Positions 12,953 through 22,017 are shown, numbered from the stretch's first letter. The stretch is DNA of 64,000 bases from Micromonospora nigra (GCF_900091585.1 NZ_FMHT01000003.1:1178001-1242000); one strand, 5' to 3'. Program-made: numbers and translations. The notes: a model not told the origin generated them from the sequence alone.

Positions 12953-13210
12953 TCACCGCTCGTGGCGCGTGGTGGCGTGCTCGGACTGCCAGGTGCGAAG
13001 GGCGTGTTTGAGGCGGCGGTTCTCCTCCCACACCTGGTCGCGCTGCCGGATGCGCTCCCCAATCTCGTACGCGAGCCGGTGCAGCAGGGCGTCGACGTCG
13101 TCGGGCCGGTAGCCGCGCCGGCCCAGCGGCGTGCGGTGCAGCTCGACCGCAGCCAGCCGGTCGGGGGTGAGCGGGCCGGCCAGCGCGTTGCGGCTGTGGT
13201 AGACGCCCAT
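12953..13210 (-). CDS. Small DivIVA-domain-like protein
   Basis: This 85-aa protein has a central segment LAGPLTPDRLAAVELHRTPLGRRGYRPDDVDALL, split here only for description, that matches the N-terminal DivIVA/Wag31 lipid-binding domain pattern (RTPLGRRGYRPDDVDALL...). It is followed by a short charged helix likely to form a coiled coil. Full-length DivIVA proteins are longer; this is a stand-alone domain, common in actinobacteria. The ATG overlaps the stop of the flavohaemoprotein-like gene by one base (TGATG), so it ends a four-gene leftward operon. A role in polar membrane association is possible but not shown. Confidence 0.75.
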   Translation of the reverse strand: MGVYHSRNALAGPLTPDRLAAVELHRTPLGRRGYRPDDVDALLHRLAYEIGERIRQRDQVWEENRRLKHALRTWQSEHATTRHER

Positions 13211-14280
13211 CAGCGGCCGAAGTCCCGGGCAAGGTGGAGCCGGTCGACGGGCATGCCGGCGGCGGGCAGCCGACGCCTGGCCGAGGCGAGCATGGCCGGC
13301 GGGCCACACACGTAGACCTCCTGGTGGGTGTGGTGGTCGAGGGCGAAGGTGAGGGCGTCGCCCTGTTCGGCCGGTTCCGCCGACGTGTCGTGGGAGAACG
13401 CGGGCACGATGGTGAGCCAGTCGTGGGCGCGGTCGAGCGTGTCGAGCGCGATGGCGTCGTAGAGGTCGGTGAAGGTGCGCGTACCGGCGATCAGGGTGAC
13501 CCGCCGCCCGGCCGGCGCCACGGCGACCTGTTCGACCAGGGCGCGTAGCGGCGCAAGCCCGGTGCCCCCGGCGGCCAGCAGCAGATCCGCCCCGCAGGTC
13601 GGGTCGAGCCGCAGCCCGGTGTCGCAGGGCGGGCCGAGCCAGAGCGGGTCGCCGGGGCGTACCGCGTGGACCAGCGCGCGGGAGACGGCGGCGACGGCAC
13701 GGACGTGGAACTCCAGCGTGCCGTCGGGGCGCGGGGAGTTGGCCGGTGAGTACCACCGCCACCGGCCGGGCCAGCGTTCGGTGCAGACCGGCACCGCCTG
13801 GCCGGGCTGGAACGGCAGCCGACGCCAGGGGCGTACGGTCAGGATGGCGACGCCGTCGGCGGGCCGGTCGTGGCCGATCACCTCGGCGGGCCACCAGGCC
13901 GGGCCGTCGCCGGTCTGTTCGGCGGCCTCGACCACCGCCGCCGACGCCAGCCGCCCGGCGCGTTCCCAGGTCGCCGCCAACTCCGGCGTCCAGGGCAGGT
14001 GACGGGCGACGGTGCCGGTCAGCGCGGCCTCGACGGCCCGCCGGTGCGGCAGCAGCCGGTAGCGGCGGTAGGCCCGGCCGAGCACGGCCAGCAGCGCCGC
14101 CCGCCCCGCCGGGTCGTCGCCGCCGCTGGCGAGCCGCCCCAGCGCGGCGAGGAACACACCCGCCGTCCGTTCCGGCAGCAGCCCCGGGCAGCGGTCCTCG
14201 ACCGTGCACCAGAAGTGGTCGGCGGCCTGGCGGGCGTACCGCATGGTGACGCTCCACGACGCGCCCAGCGCGGCGGTCAC
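13210..14280 (-). CDS. Flavohaemoprotein-like protein: divergent globin plus FAD/NAD reductase
   Basis: This 356-aa protein has an N-terminal helical region (about 15-130) that follows the globin part of flavohaemoglobins, with a candidate proximal His in LLPHRRAVEAAL and the WTPELAATW block. An FAD-binding barrel follows (RWYSPAN at about 172-178, in the place of the RxYS motif). An NAD(P)-binding domain has LAAGGTGLAPL (about 234-244) and YVCGPPAML (about 320-328). Flavohaemoglobins convert NO to nitrate using O2 and NAD(P)H. The globin half is shorter and more divergent than usual, so dioxygenase activity is not certain. The GTG start overlaps the stop of the truncated globin gene (GTGA), so both are probably made together. 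Confidence 0.82.
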   Translation of the reverse strand: MTAALGASWSVTMRYARQAADHFWCTVEDRCPGLLPERTAGVFLAALGRLASGGDDPAGRAALLAVLGRAYRRYRLLPHRRAVEAALTGTVARHLPWTPELAATWERAGRLASAAVVEAAEQTGDGPAWWPAEVIGHDRPADGVAILTVRPWRRLPFQPGQAVPVCTERWPGRWRWYSPANSPRPDGTLEFHVRAVAAVSRALVHAVRPGDPLWLGPPCDTGLRLDPTCGADLLLAAGGTGLAPLRALVEQVAVAPAGRRVTLIAGTRTFTDLYDAIALDTLDRAHDWLTIVPAFSHDTSAEPAEQGDALTFALDHHTHQEVYVCGPPAMLASARRRLPAAGMPVDRLHLARDFGR

Positions 14281-14633
14281 GACCCGGCCTCGTCTGCGAA
14301 GGCCCGCCGCGCTGCGGCGACCGCGCCGGCCGGCACGCCCAGCGCCGTGAGTGCCCCCGCCAGGTAGTCGACCACCCGTCGGTGCTGCGCCTCGGTCAGG
14401 CCCAGACCGCGCCACGCCCCGGCCGCCGGCCGGGCGATGTCGCCGGCTGGCCCGCCGAGCGCCACCGTGAGAGTCAGCGCCAGATGCCCGGCGAGGCGGG
14501 CACGATCAACCCCGATCAGGTACGGCGCCAGGTCCGCGTCCGCCGCCACCGCCCCCCACCACCGCGCCACCGCTTCGCGCACCAGCTCCGGCCCGGTCAC
14601 ACCCGCCATCGGGTACGCCCGGAGCCCGGTCAC
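14277..14633 (-). CDS. Truncated haemoglobin (group I-like)
   Basis: This 118-aa protein has the small-globin pattern. An E-helix region (ARLAGHLALTLTVALGGP) is followed by LGLTEAQHRRVVDYLAGAL, whose His is in the proximal F8 position. Such globins bind O2 or NO and often act in NO detoxification. The GTG at 14633 overlaps the upstream stop (GTGA), the preferred start; a GTG at 14639 and an ATG at 14609 are in frame. The stop overlaps the start of the flavohaemoprotein-like reductase gene, which suggests the reductase is its electron donor (inference from gene order). Confidence 0.82.
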   Translation of the reverse strand: MTGLRAYPMAGVTGPELVREAVARWWGAVAADADLAPYLIGVDRARLAGHLALTLTVALGGPAGDIARPAAGAWRGLGLTEAQHRRVVDYLAGALTALGVPAGAVAAARRAFADEAGS

Positions 14634-14884
14634 GCCCACGGCCAGACATCCGGGTCACCGGCGGCGACCAGCTCATCGACCCGAGCGTCGGTGACCCCGG
14701 CCGCCCGCAGCGTGTCCCGGCCCCAGCGCGCCAGCCGGCACGGATGCGGCACCCGCTCACTGCGGCACAGTGGACCCGCCGGCCACCGTTCCGGCGCATG
14801 CGTCAACACCGCCCGCACGGCCACCGCCACATCGTCGTCGCTGACCGGGATGAGCACCGGGAAGTCTTCCAGCACCGCCGTCAT
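14630..14884 (-). CDS. Hypothetical 84-aa protein, first gene of the globin operon
   Basis: The product starts MTAVLEDFPVLIPVSDDDV and ends DPDVWPWA. It is acidic at the start with two cysteines (LCRSE, HPCRL) and an HPCRL-ARWGRDTL segment. No family was recognised. A GGAAAGG lies upstream of the ATG at 14884 at good spacing. Its TGA overlaps the GTG of the truncated globin, so it belongs to the operon. It may be a small partner of the globin pair (inference from context only). Confidence 0.65.
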   Translation of the reverse strand: MTAVLEDFPVLIPVSDDDVAVAVRAVLTHAPERWPAGPLCRSERVPHPCRLARWGRDTLRAAGVTDARVDELVAAGDPDVWPWA

Positions 14885-15133
14885 GGAGAGCCTTTCCACC
14901 GAGATCGAGATTGGAGCGGCACCGGAGCGGGCGGGGACGGCGGATGCGTTCGGGGGTACGCCCCACCGGAGCCCAGCACCCGCCCCGGGCCATGCCTACA
15001 CCCTGCTGGCGAAGGCTTCGCTACCCCAGGGCAGCAACTTCGCGAAACATGCGCATAGGTGTTGCATCTTGATCACCTGGTGGAGTAACTGTTTAGTGCT
15101 GCCTGATTACATTCCGCAACGGAAGGTACCGTG

Positions 15134-16300
15134 ATGGCCCTCAAGCGACACCGCCTCGCCGCACGCCGGAAGACGGTCGGCCACACCCAGGAGAGCCTCG
15201 CGGAAAAGCTGGGCGTCGACCGCACGACCGTCGTCCGGTGGGAACGCTGCGAGTCGGAGCCCCAGCCGTGGGTTCGCCCGAGGCTCGCCGATGCGCTGCG
15301 GGTATCGCCCGATGAACTAGGTACCTTGCTCGCCGAGACACAGGATGCCGAGTCCCGGCACAGCGACCGTCTGGCCGTGGCGCTCAAGAAGCCCCGCACA
15401 GTCGACCTTGCGGCCGTGGCCCACCTGAAACAGGAGCTTGATCGGCTGATCGACAGCTATGACGTCCGGCCATCCGTCGCGCTCTTACCGGACGCCAGTC
15501 GCCTGCACAGCGACGTGCGCTTCCTGCGCAAACATGCCGCCGGGGACGCCGTCCGCCGCGCCTTGCGCAACGTCGAGGCGGCGGCCTCAATCTTCATGGG
15601 TCAACTCGTCTGGGATGTCTCGCAGCGGAGGAACAGCCAGACAGCGCTCAGCTACTTCGACCAGGCGGCCTACACCGCGCAGCAGAACCGCGACGCCGAG
15701 GCAGAGTCACAGGCCAGACTTCGCCAAAGCTATGTGACCCTCTACAGCGAGTGCGAACCAAAGAGCGGTCTCGCCCAGGCGAGACGCGCCGCTCAGCTCG
15801 CCTCCCAATGCGGCAGCCACTCGCTGTCCGCCCTCGCTCTGCTGCACGTGGGCGAGGCCAATGCGATGATGGGCGAACGCTCGGCGTGTGAACGGGCACT
15901 CAGCCAGGCCGAAAGCCACCTGAGCCGAACAGAACCGAAGGATCCGGCAAAGGCCCTCATCTCAGCCGGGCAACTGCAACGGCTGGCCGGCTCCTGCTAC
16001 CTCTCGCTTGGCGAACCCAAGCGGGCGCAATCCCTCCTCGGAGCGATCCCGGCAGCAATACAGGACCGCCGGAAGTCCCATGCGATCGCGCTCGCCAATC
16101 TCGCGCTGACTCACGTACGGCAGCGTGAGATTGACGGTGCGACCGAGACACTGCACCAGGTCATCGATTCGATCGAGCAGACTCGCGGTGGCGGGGCGGT
16201 CAACGTTCTCTTCACGGCCAATCGTGAGCTGCAACCATGGCGAGACCGGCCGGATGTCCAAGAGGTCATGGACCGGACCTTCGCGCTGATGTCGTCCTGA
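15134..16300 (+). CDS. XRE-family helix-turn-helix regulator with TPR-like C-terminus
   Basis: This 388-aa protein has an N-terminal XRE/Cro-type helix-turn-helix (about residues 5-60: TQESLAEKLGVDRTTVVRWE). A long helical part (about 100-380) with repeated Ala/Leu helix pairs follows, consistent with tetratricopeptide repeats as in many actinobacterial pathway-specific or signalling regulators. GGAAGG stands 7 bp upstream of the ATG at 15134; a GTG three bases earlier is the alternative. The next gene starts 9 bp after the stop, preceded by GAGGAGG overlapping the stop region, so the two are co-expressed. Ligand and DNA targets are unknown. Confidence 0.85.
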   Translation: MALKRHRLAARRKTVGHTQESLAEKLGVDRTTVVRWERCESEPQPWVRPRLADALRVSPDELGTLLAETQDAESRHSDRLAVALKKPRTVDLAAVAHLKQELDRLIDSYDVRPSVALLPDASRLHSDVRFLRKHAAGDAVRRALRNVEAAASIFMGQLVWDVSQRRNSQTALSYFDQAAYTAQQNRDAEAESQARLRQSYVTLYSECEPKSGLAQARRAAQLASQCGSHSLSALALLHVGEANAMMGERSACERALSQAESHLSRTEPKDPAKALISAGQLQRLAGSCYLSLGEPKRAQSLLGAIPAAIQDRRKSHAIALANLALTHVRQREIDGATETLHQVIDSIEQTRGGGAVNVLFTANRELQPWRDRPDVQEVMDRTFALMSS

Positions 16301-16309
16301 GGAGGCCGC

Positions 16310-17035
16310 GTGGACATCGACAAGGCAAAGCAGGCCGTTCGTGAAGCCGTCTGGTCGCGACTGGAGCAGGCCAACCAGGCGCTGCCCCCAGGCGCTCACG
16401 GGCGCATTCCGAACTTCGTCGGTGCCGAGCTGGCCGCCGAACGGCTCGCGGATCATCCAGCATGGCGAAACGCCAAGGTCATTAAGTCAAACCCGGACAA
16501 GGCCCAGTTGCCGGTGAGGCTTCGAGCGCTGGATGAAGGCAAGCTGCTCTATATGGCGGTGCCGAAGATTGCCGACATCCACCCCTTCTACCTGCTTGAT
16601 CCCGCCACCCTGAACGCAGCACCGCAGGAGATTGCTACTGGCAGCGGCGCTGCTGGCCGTGCGCCGAAGCTCGACATCAGCGAGATGCGCCCCGTGGACC
16701 TGGTGGTGTGCGGAAGCGTCGCCGTCAACAGTGACGGGGTGCGGGTCGGAAAGGGCGCAGGCTACTCGGACATCGAGCTAGCCCTACTCACCGAGGCTGG
16801 ACTGGTCAGCCCCTCCACCGTCCTCGCAACATCGGTTCACTCGCTTCAAGTCGTTGCCGGGCCACTGCCGGAGGCAGAACACGACTTCAGGGTAAACCTG
16901 ATCATTACTCCAGACGAGGTAATTGAGTGCCCGCCACATGAGCAACCAACCGGCATCTACTGGAACAGCCTCCACCCCAGGAAGGTCGCCGAAATCCCAG
17001 CTCTTGTCGAGCACCCCTCTAACTACTACAACTAG
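16310..17035 (+). CDS. 5-formyltetrahydrofolate cyclo-ligase family protein
   Basis: This 241-aa protein belongs to the MTHFS/5-FCL superfamily, whose classic member makes 5,10-methenyl-THF from 5-formyl-THF with ATP. It shows an N-terminal basic helix, a VAVNSDGVRVGKGAGYSD block (about residues 140-155) that corresponds to the GxGxGYYD ATP-binding loop, and a C-terminal VNLIITPDEVIE strand. The loop has YS in place of the usual YY, and the protein is longer than typical 5-FCL (180-200 aa), as in the eukaryote-like MTHFSD subgroup, so the substrate may differ. Start GTG 16310 follows a strong GAGGAGG. It pairs with the XRE-TPR regulator gene upstream, suggesting a regulated metabolic or signalling unit. 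Confidence 0.78.
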   Translation: MDIDKAKQAVREAVWSRLEQANQALPPGAHGRIPNFVGAELAAERLADHPAWRNAKVIKSNPDKAQLPVRLRALDEGKLLYMAVPKIADIHPFYLLDPATLNAAPQEIATGSGAAGRAPKLDISEMRPVDLVVCGSVAVNSDGVRVGKGAGYSDIELALLTEAGLVSPSTVLATSVHSLQVVAGPLPEAEHDFRVNLIITPDEVIECPPHEQPTGIYWNSLHPRKVAEIPALVEHPSNYYN

Positions 17036-17104
17036 AACGGAAGCTGCCTGGCTGACATTACGCCTAGGACGCCTTCGCGCACGGCCGAAGCTAGAGGCCG
17101 ATAA

Positions 17105-18013
17105 TCAATCTCGAACCTCATCACCCAGTCCCGCAAAAAATCCCTCAGCAACCATCCCCACAAAAACACTCGGGCGATAAATCGCTATCCCACGCCCGAC
17201 GGCCTCCCGAACCATTAAACCGCCAGGATTCTTCCTGCTTCGTGACAGAAGCACGCCGGGAAGTCCGTCGAGGTTGAATTGAAGGGCCAGGCCGAGTCTT
17301 CGACAGAATCGTTCAACGAATTCTCGCTCCTCGATCGAGGATCCTTCCATAGCCACAGTAAAGCCATCCGAAACATGCAAAGGATCAAGTTCGACAACAC
17401 CCTGCCCCCCAAGATCCTTAAGCTCCGATGCAATCGATCGCCACTTATTGCAATATCCATAGCGGGATAGATATGTGGCTAGCACTGTGGACAAGTTGAG
17501 CCTCCAGGCGTCACGCCCATCAGCCGTGGCTCCGCCCGTCCAGTCGAAGAGGTTAATACCGTCAGAATGAGGCATGAGCAGCCGAAGCTCATCACCCTCC
17601 TGCACCAACGGGACCAGAAAGTGTTTGCCCCTCGCAGCTAAACGACCAACGAAATCGTAAAGGCCCCCAGACGAAAGGCTGGGCCAAACACATCCGACGT
17701 GACCCTCTCTTGTCACTATACCGACCATATTCTGAACATGCTGATCTGATATGCCTCGATAAAGCACCCCGACATGCCATGGACTACCGAAGGGATCGAC
17801 ACCGTCGGGTCTCGCGTCCATCAGTCTTTGCGCCCGATCCTCATTGTGGTGGGCCCCGTATATCCAACGAGCATGCACGATGCCCGAATCCCACCACGGC
17901 AATGTAAACAGATCAATCGTTTGCTCGCCTGACGAGATCACCCTCCCGGCTCTCGGCCAGGAGATCCGAGGAGGGCACTTGGACTCATATAGCCGATATT
18001 GCTCGAACGCCAC
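17105..18013 (-). CDS. Orphan 302-aa protein at the end of the DISARM-like operon
   Basis: No family was recognised. The protein is soluble and mixed alpha/beta, starting MAFEQYRLYESKCPPRISW and rich in Trp, Tyr and Gly. No HKD phospholipase motif, nuclease motif or Walker motif is visible. The GTG start at 18013 has a GGGAG about 11 bp upstream; it begins 80 bp after the stop of the methylase gene, same strand. Codon use and base composition are much more AT-rich than in the helicase genes, matching the 3' half of the methylase. It is therefore a likely recent or specificity-linked addition, and might supply the effector or regulator that replaces drmC/PLD (inference). Confidence 0.7.
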   Translation of the reverse strand: MAFEQYRLYESKCPPRISWPRAGRVISSGEQTIDLFTLPWWDSGIVHARWIYGAHHNEDRAQRLMDARPDGVDPFGSPWHVGVLYRGISDQHVQNMVGIVTREGHVGCVWPSLSSGGLYDFVGRLAARGKHFLVPLVQEGDELRLLMPHSDGINLFDWTGGATADGRDAWRLNLSTVLATYLSRYGYCNKWRSIASELKDLGGQGVVELDPLHVSDGFTVAMEGSSIEEREFVERFCRRLGLALQFNLDGLPGVLLSRSRKNPGGLMVREAVGRGIAIYRPSVFVGMVAEGFFAGLGDEVRD

Positions 18014-18093
18014 GATTTGAATTAGCTCCCATCAGCCGGATTGCACACCCCTTCCCTTACCTCTGATCGAACGACAGATCGAACGTCAGTTCA

Positions 18094-21000
18094 TCAACTG
18101 CGGAAGGCATCGTAGCGGTCGAGGATGAGGCGTTTGGTACGGTATTCACCGTGGGCGGCCTCGTCCTTCTGGCGGACAACCTTGAAGGTTTCCATGATGT
18201 AGTCAACGTCTTCGCGGCCGATGCCATAGAGGTGGAAGTATGCGGCATCAAGTTCGGCGCGAAGCAGCTCACGACGGGCTGGGTCCCATCGGAACGGCGG
18301 GCCTTCGTAGCCAAGGTCTCGGGCGTAGGGCGCAAGGTCATGGGCGGTGTATGTCAACTCCAGAATCCGGCATGTAACCCAAGCATCGAGATGCTCACCC
18401 GCCCGAGTCCACGGCGCACTCTCGCTATATATCTTGAGAGGCAGCACCGGAAGTTGCTTAAAGAGGAAAAACCCGAGCGACGATCCCGATAGTTTTTGGC
18501 GAACAATGTAGTCCAGAACGTACGAGCTCAAATTGGCTTGCAACAAAGCCCATCCGTCGCCGGGGAAGGCTAGGGCGAACTTATGTCCAACGGCGGTTCG
18601 CGGGATGACGGTGGCGATTAGAGTGCGCTCGTCAGTGCTGCGGCACATATCGCGCCAACCGAGGAGCCAGCCGCGTTTCCATCGCTGCCCTAACTGCTCT
18701 TCAACCTCAGTCGCAGGCACCCAATAGTCAGGCATTGTCAGAATGTTTGCATCAGCATGATCAGCATCGCTTAGGCGGGGCATAGTGCCTTTGTTTCGCT
18801 GAGCCTGTGTCGCGTTCTCGTAGGTAGCGAAACGGTGATCGAAGAGCCCGGTCATCTTCGCCTCATATAGCGGGAGCATGCGCTCATCCCCACGAACGAA
18901 GTGGTTGCCAGCTCGCTTCCAACCCTCGGATTCAAGCTGACGCGCGTTCCGGAAGAGACGAGAGTCGGCAGCCATATTGAACAGCCCCTGGCGGAACCAG
19001 AGTCCCCAGGAGTTGTCGGCAGGAGCATTCTCGCGCCAGAGAACTGGAACCCTCCGGTAGATGCTGAGCGTGATGTCGGCGTCTCGGCGCGACTTGAAAA
19101 CCGGGCAAGTCCCTGTGTTCGGATTTAATAGGGTGATCTCGTCAGGAGTCAGCGTGTATGCCCGCAGTGAGATTTGAGCCGCCTGTCGCACCTGAAAGAC
19201 AAGCGATATCTCCTTTGCCTCACGAAGGCAACCACCAACCACTAATAGCGCGAACCGAAAACGATTTGTCACCGTCGCAAATATCTTCTCCTCGTTCTCG
19301 AAATCAAAAAGTGAGACTAGCCTCCGCTGAATCACTAGATCCTTGAAGAAGTCCTGAGTAGTCGCGTCCGTAGCAATTCCCGTCGGAACAACAAAGCCGA
19401 GCTGTCCACGAGGGGCAAGCACAACGCGACCGGTCTCGGCGAACACCGCATAGGTGTTGAGCCGACCCTGACCGGTTAATGGGTAGCGGCCGGACGAGCG
19501 GATCGAATGGCTGATACCTTCGACCGCACGCTGGCTGGCGAGGTAGTCGCGATAGAGCGCCTGCCCCGCGCTCTCGCCGCTAGACGCGAGTTCCTTGATA
19601 AGCCTAGCGCGGGCGGCAGCATTCTGCGCATTGGCGATTTCAGGGGCTGTCGGTAAGAAGAACTCTTCGTGCTTAAACTCAATCTTTTCCCAGGGCGGGT
19701 TGCCGAGGACGCACGAGAAGCCGCCCTGCCAGCCGGTCGCCTCGTCCACTGTGCCGTGGTCGGGCACCCGGAAGATGTGCGGGAACTCGATGTGCCAGTG
19801 GAAGAAGCGGTACTGCCGGGTCAGCTCCTCCACGAGGGTTTCGACCCGGTGCATCTCCAGCGAATCTTCGCCCTTGTCGAGGCGTTCCAGCATACCCTGG
19901 GTGATCGCGGTCTCCCGGGTCGCCTCAGTCTTGGGTTGGACGAAGGCGGCGCACCAGGCGTCGGCGACGGTCTTGGTATGCCGGCGGTTCTGCTCCACCC
20001 CCCGCGCCCGCTTGGCCTGCACGTGCACGTCGGCCAGGGAGCGTGGCTCCGCGTACACAATCCTCTTGACCTCGGCGGCGAGTAAGGCGTTGCCGACCTG
20101 AATGCCGGCCGCGCCGAAGAGGTCCCCCTGCCCAGACGATTCCTTGCCGTTCTGCTTCTTGAGGGCGGTGGCGACCTTCTTGTCGTCGCCGGTGAGGGCG
20201 GTGAAGGCCGAATCGGGGATGCCGTCCTTGAGCAGGCGCGGCGTGACACCGAGCAGGGAGTTGCCGACCCGGATGTTGGCGTCGAGATAGCCGAGCGGAC
20301 GGCCCGGCTCCATCGCCTCCAGCCACAGCGACACCTTGGCCAACTCGGCGGCCATCTCGTTGACGTCGACGCCGTAGATGCAGCGGGCCACCACCCGGCG
20401 CATCGCCGAGCGGACCGCGGCCGGGGCCGGCTCCAACTCGTCGGTCTCCTCGGCGGCGACCCGCTTGGCGATCCGGCGGGCCGCCGCGATCAGGAAGTGC
20501 CCCGACCCACAGGCCGGATCGCAGACCGTCAGGTCGAGCAACGCCGCGATGCGCTCCTCGGGCGTGGGCAGCGCGGTGGCCTCGTCCAGCAGCGGGTCGA
20601 GTGCCGAGTCGAGCAGGCACTCCACCAGGGACGACGGGGTGTAGTAGGAGCCGGTGGTCTTGCGTTCGTTACCGGCCAGCCGTTCGGCGTGGAAACGGCG
20701 GGCCGCCGCGTCCCAGCGGGGGCGCAGCTCCAACAGCGACTCGTAGACGCTGCCCAACTCCTCCGCGCCGAGGTGCTGGAAATCGACCCGCTGCCGGCCT
20801 GCGCCCCGGCGGGCCGGCAGCACCGCCAGAGCCTCCACGGCCCGCAGCAGCGCCGTGTTGCTCAGGCTCGCCTCGGCGATCGGCCTGTCCAGTGCACCGG
20901 GCTCGTAGAGGCCGCCGATGCCGGGCAGGCCCAGCGTCGGGTTGCCCGACTCCCGACCGAGCAGGTCGAACACCAGCCGCACCGACTCCCACAGGTCGCC

Positions 21001-22017
21001 GTGGCCGGAGTGCCGGCGGCGCAACGCCAGCTCGCGTAGCCGGCGGGCCGAGAAGTACGTGTCGTAGCGGCGTCTCGCCTCCGGCGTCGCCGCCGGATCT
21101 GACAGCGCGTCGCGGTCCTCGGCGACGAACCAGAACAGCAACCGGTAGACCAGGCGCAGCAGGGACCGCTTGTAGTCCTCCAGCGACAGGGTGGCGTCGA
21201 CGCGTTCCCGCAGACCGGCGTTGTCGGGGTGGTCGAGGAAACCGGTGCCGAGGATCTCCAGCGCCGCCTCCACGCCGTCCCGAAGCTGGGCCAGGGCCCG
21301 TTCGCCCTGCTTGGCTCCCTCCGTACGCCAGGCTTCCAGCAGGCAGGACGACGGCCCGGTCGCCGCGTCGAGGGCGGTGAGCCGGCTGGCGTGCGCCACC
21401 CGGTAGAGCAGCACGAAGTCGGGAAACAGGTCACCCTCGAAGATCGCCTCCAGGTCGAATTCGAGGTAAGCGGTGCCGACCAGGCTGGTCGAGTCACGCA
21501 GCAGCCGCAGCCGCTGCCCGTTGGCGACGACCCCCCACAGGTGCTGCTCGGAGCGGTTGAGCAACTGCTGCATCAGCGAGTGCGGGGCAGCGGCGGCAGC
21601 GCCACGCAAACCCGCCGTCCGCCGGTCCAGATCCGTGCCCCAGCCGAGCAGATGCACCGGTACGCAGTCCCAGCGGTGACTGACCGGGAAGGGCTTCTCG
21701 TCCACGGTGATGCCGCCGGGCAACACCTCGATGCCGTCGTAGCCCAGCTCGCGGAGCAGGATCAGCAGCCAGCGTTCCCGGGTCAGCCGGGCACTGTCGC
21801 CGGAGCGGGCACGGTGCCGCGCGAAGTCCCGCCACACGTCCTGGAGGTAGGCGTAGGAGCGGTTGGCGTAGCGGCGCACCGACTCGCCGGACTGAAGGCC
21901 GTAGCTGGCGGCGTCGGAGCCGGTCAGCTCGGCCGCGCCGTCGCCGATCCGCTGCACCAGGCCGGCGGGAAGCAGCCCGCCCTCGACCCGGACAGCGGGA
22001 TAGGTGACCGCGCTCAT
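18094..22017 (-). CDS. Eco57I-like N6-adenine DNA methyltransferase (DrmMI-like)
   Basis: This 1307-aa class I methylase has the SAM-binding motif CDPACGSGHFL at about residue 499 and the catalytic NPPW motif at about residue 774, the order and spacing of Eco57I/type IIG enzymes. The N-terminal 450 residues are helical and carry no clear endonuclease motif. The C-terminal 500 residues would be the target-recognition part. The ATG overlaps the stop of the SNF2-like helicase gene (ATGA). In class 1 DISARM the large DrmMI methylase marks host DNA. The coding sequence is strongly GC-rich up to about the NPPW motif (base about 19700) and AT-richer beyond it, suggesting exchange of the recognition half. 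Confidence 0.9.
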   Translation of the reverse strand: MSAVTYPAVRVEGGLLPAGLVQRIGDGAAELTGSDAASYGLQSGESVRRYANRSYAYLQDVWRDFARHRARSGDSARLTRERWLLILLRELGYDGIEVLPGGITVDEKPFPVSHRWDCVPVHLLGWGTDLDRRTAGLRGAAAAAPHSLMQQLLNRSEQHLWGVVANGQRLRLLRDSTSLVGTAYLEFDLEAIFEGDLFPDFVLLYRVAHASRLTALDAATGPSSCLLEAWRTEGAKQGERALAQLRDGVEAALEILGTGFLDHPDNAGLRERVDATLSLEDYKRSLLRLVYRLLFWFVAEDRDALSDPAATPEARRRYDTYFSARRLRELALRRRHSGHGDLWESVRLVFDLLGRESGNPTLGLPGIGGLYEPGALDRPIAEASLSNTALLRAVEALAVLPARRGAGRQRVDFQHLGAEELGSVYESLLELRPRWDAAARRFHAERLAGNERKTTGSYYTPSSLVECLLDSALDPLLDEATALPTPEERIAALLDLTVCDPACGSGHFLIAAARRIAKRVAAEETDELEPAPAAVRSAMRRVVARCIYGVDVNEMAAELAKVSLWLEAMEPGRPLGYLDANIRVGNSLLGVTPRLLKDGIPDSAFTALTGDDKKVATALKKQNGKESSGQGDLFGAAGIQVGNALLAAEVKRIVYAEPRSLADVHVQAKRARGVEQNRRHTKTVADAWCAAFVQPKTEATRETAITQGMLERLDKGEDSLEMHRVETLVEELTRQYRFFHWHIEFPHIFRVPDHGTVDEATGWQGGFSCVLGNPPWEKIEFKHEEFFLPTAPEIANAQNAAARARLIKELASSGESAGQALYRDYLASQRAVEGISHSIRSSGRYPLTGQGRLNTYAVFAETGRVVLAPRGQLGFVVPTGIATDATTQDFFKDLVIQRRLVSLFDFENEEKIFATVTNRFRFALLVVGGCLREAKEISLVFQVRQAAQISLRAYTLTPDEITLLNPNTGTCPVFKSRRDADITLSIYRRVPVLWRENAPADNSWGLWFRQGLFNMAADSRLFRNARQLESEGWKRAGNHFVRGDERMLPLYEAKMTGLFDHRFATYENATQAQRNKGTMPRLSDADHADANILTMPDYWVPATEVEEQLGQRWKRGWLLGWRDMCRSTDERTLIATVIPRTAVGHKFALAFPGDGWALLQANLSSYVLDYIVRQKLSGSSLGFFLFKQLPVLPLKIYSESAPWTRAGEHLDAWVTCRILELTYTAHDLAPYARDLGYEGPPFRWDPARRELLRAELDAAYFHLYGIGREDVDYIMETFKVVRQKDEAAHGEYRTKRLILDRYDAFRS

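Noticed and set aside
17105..18013. The orphan gene as a DrmC phospholipase D
   Set aside because: No HxK motif pair is visible in the protein.
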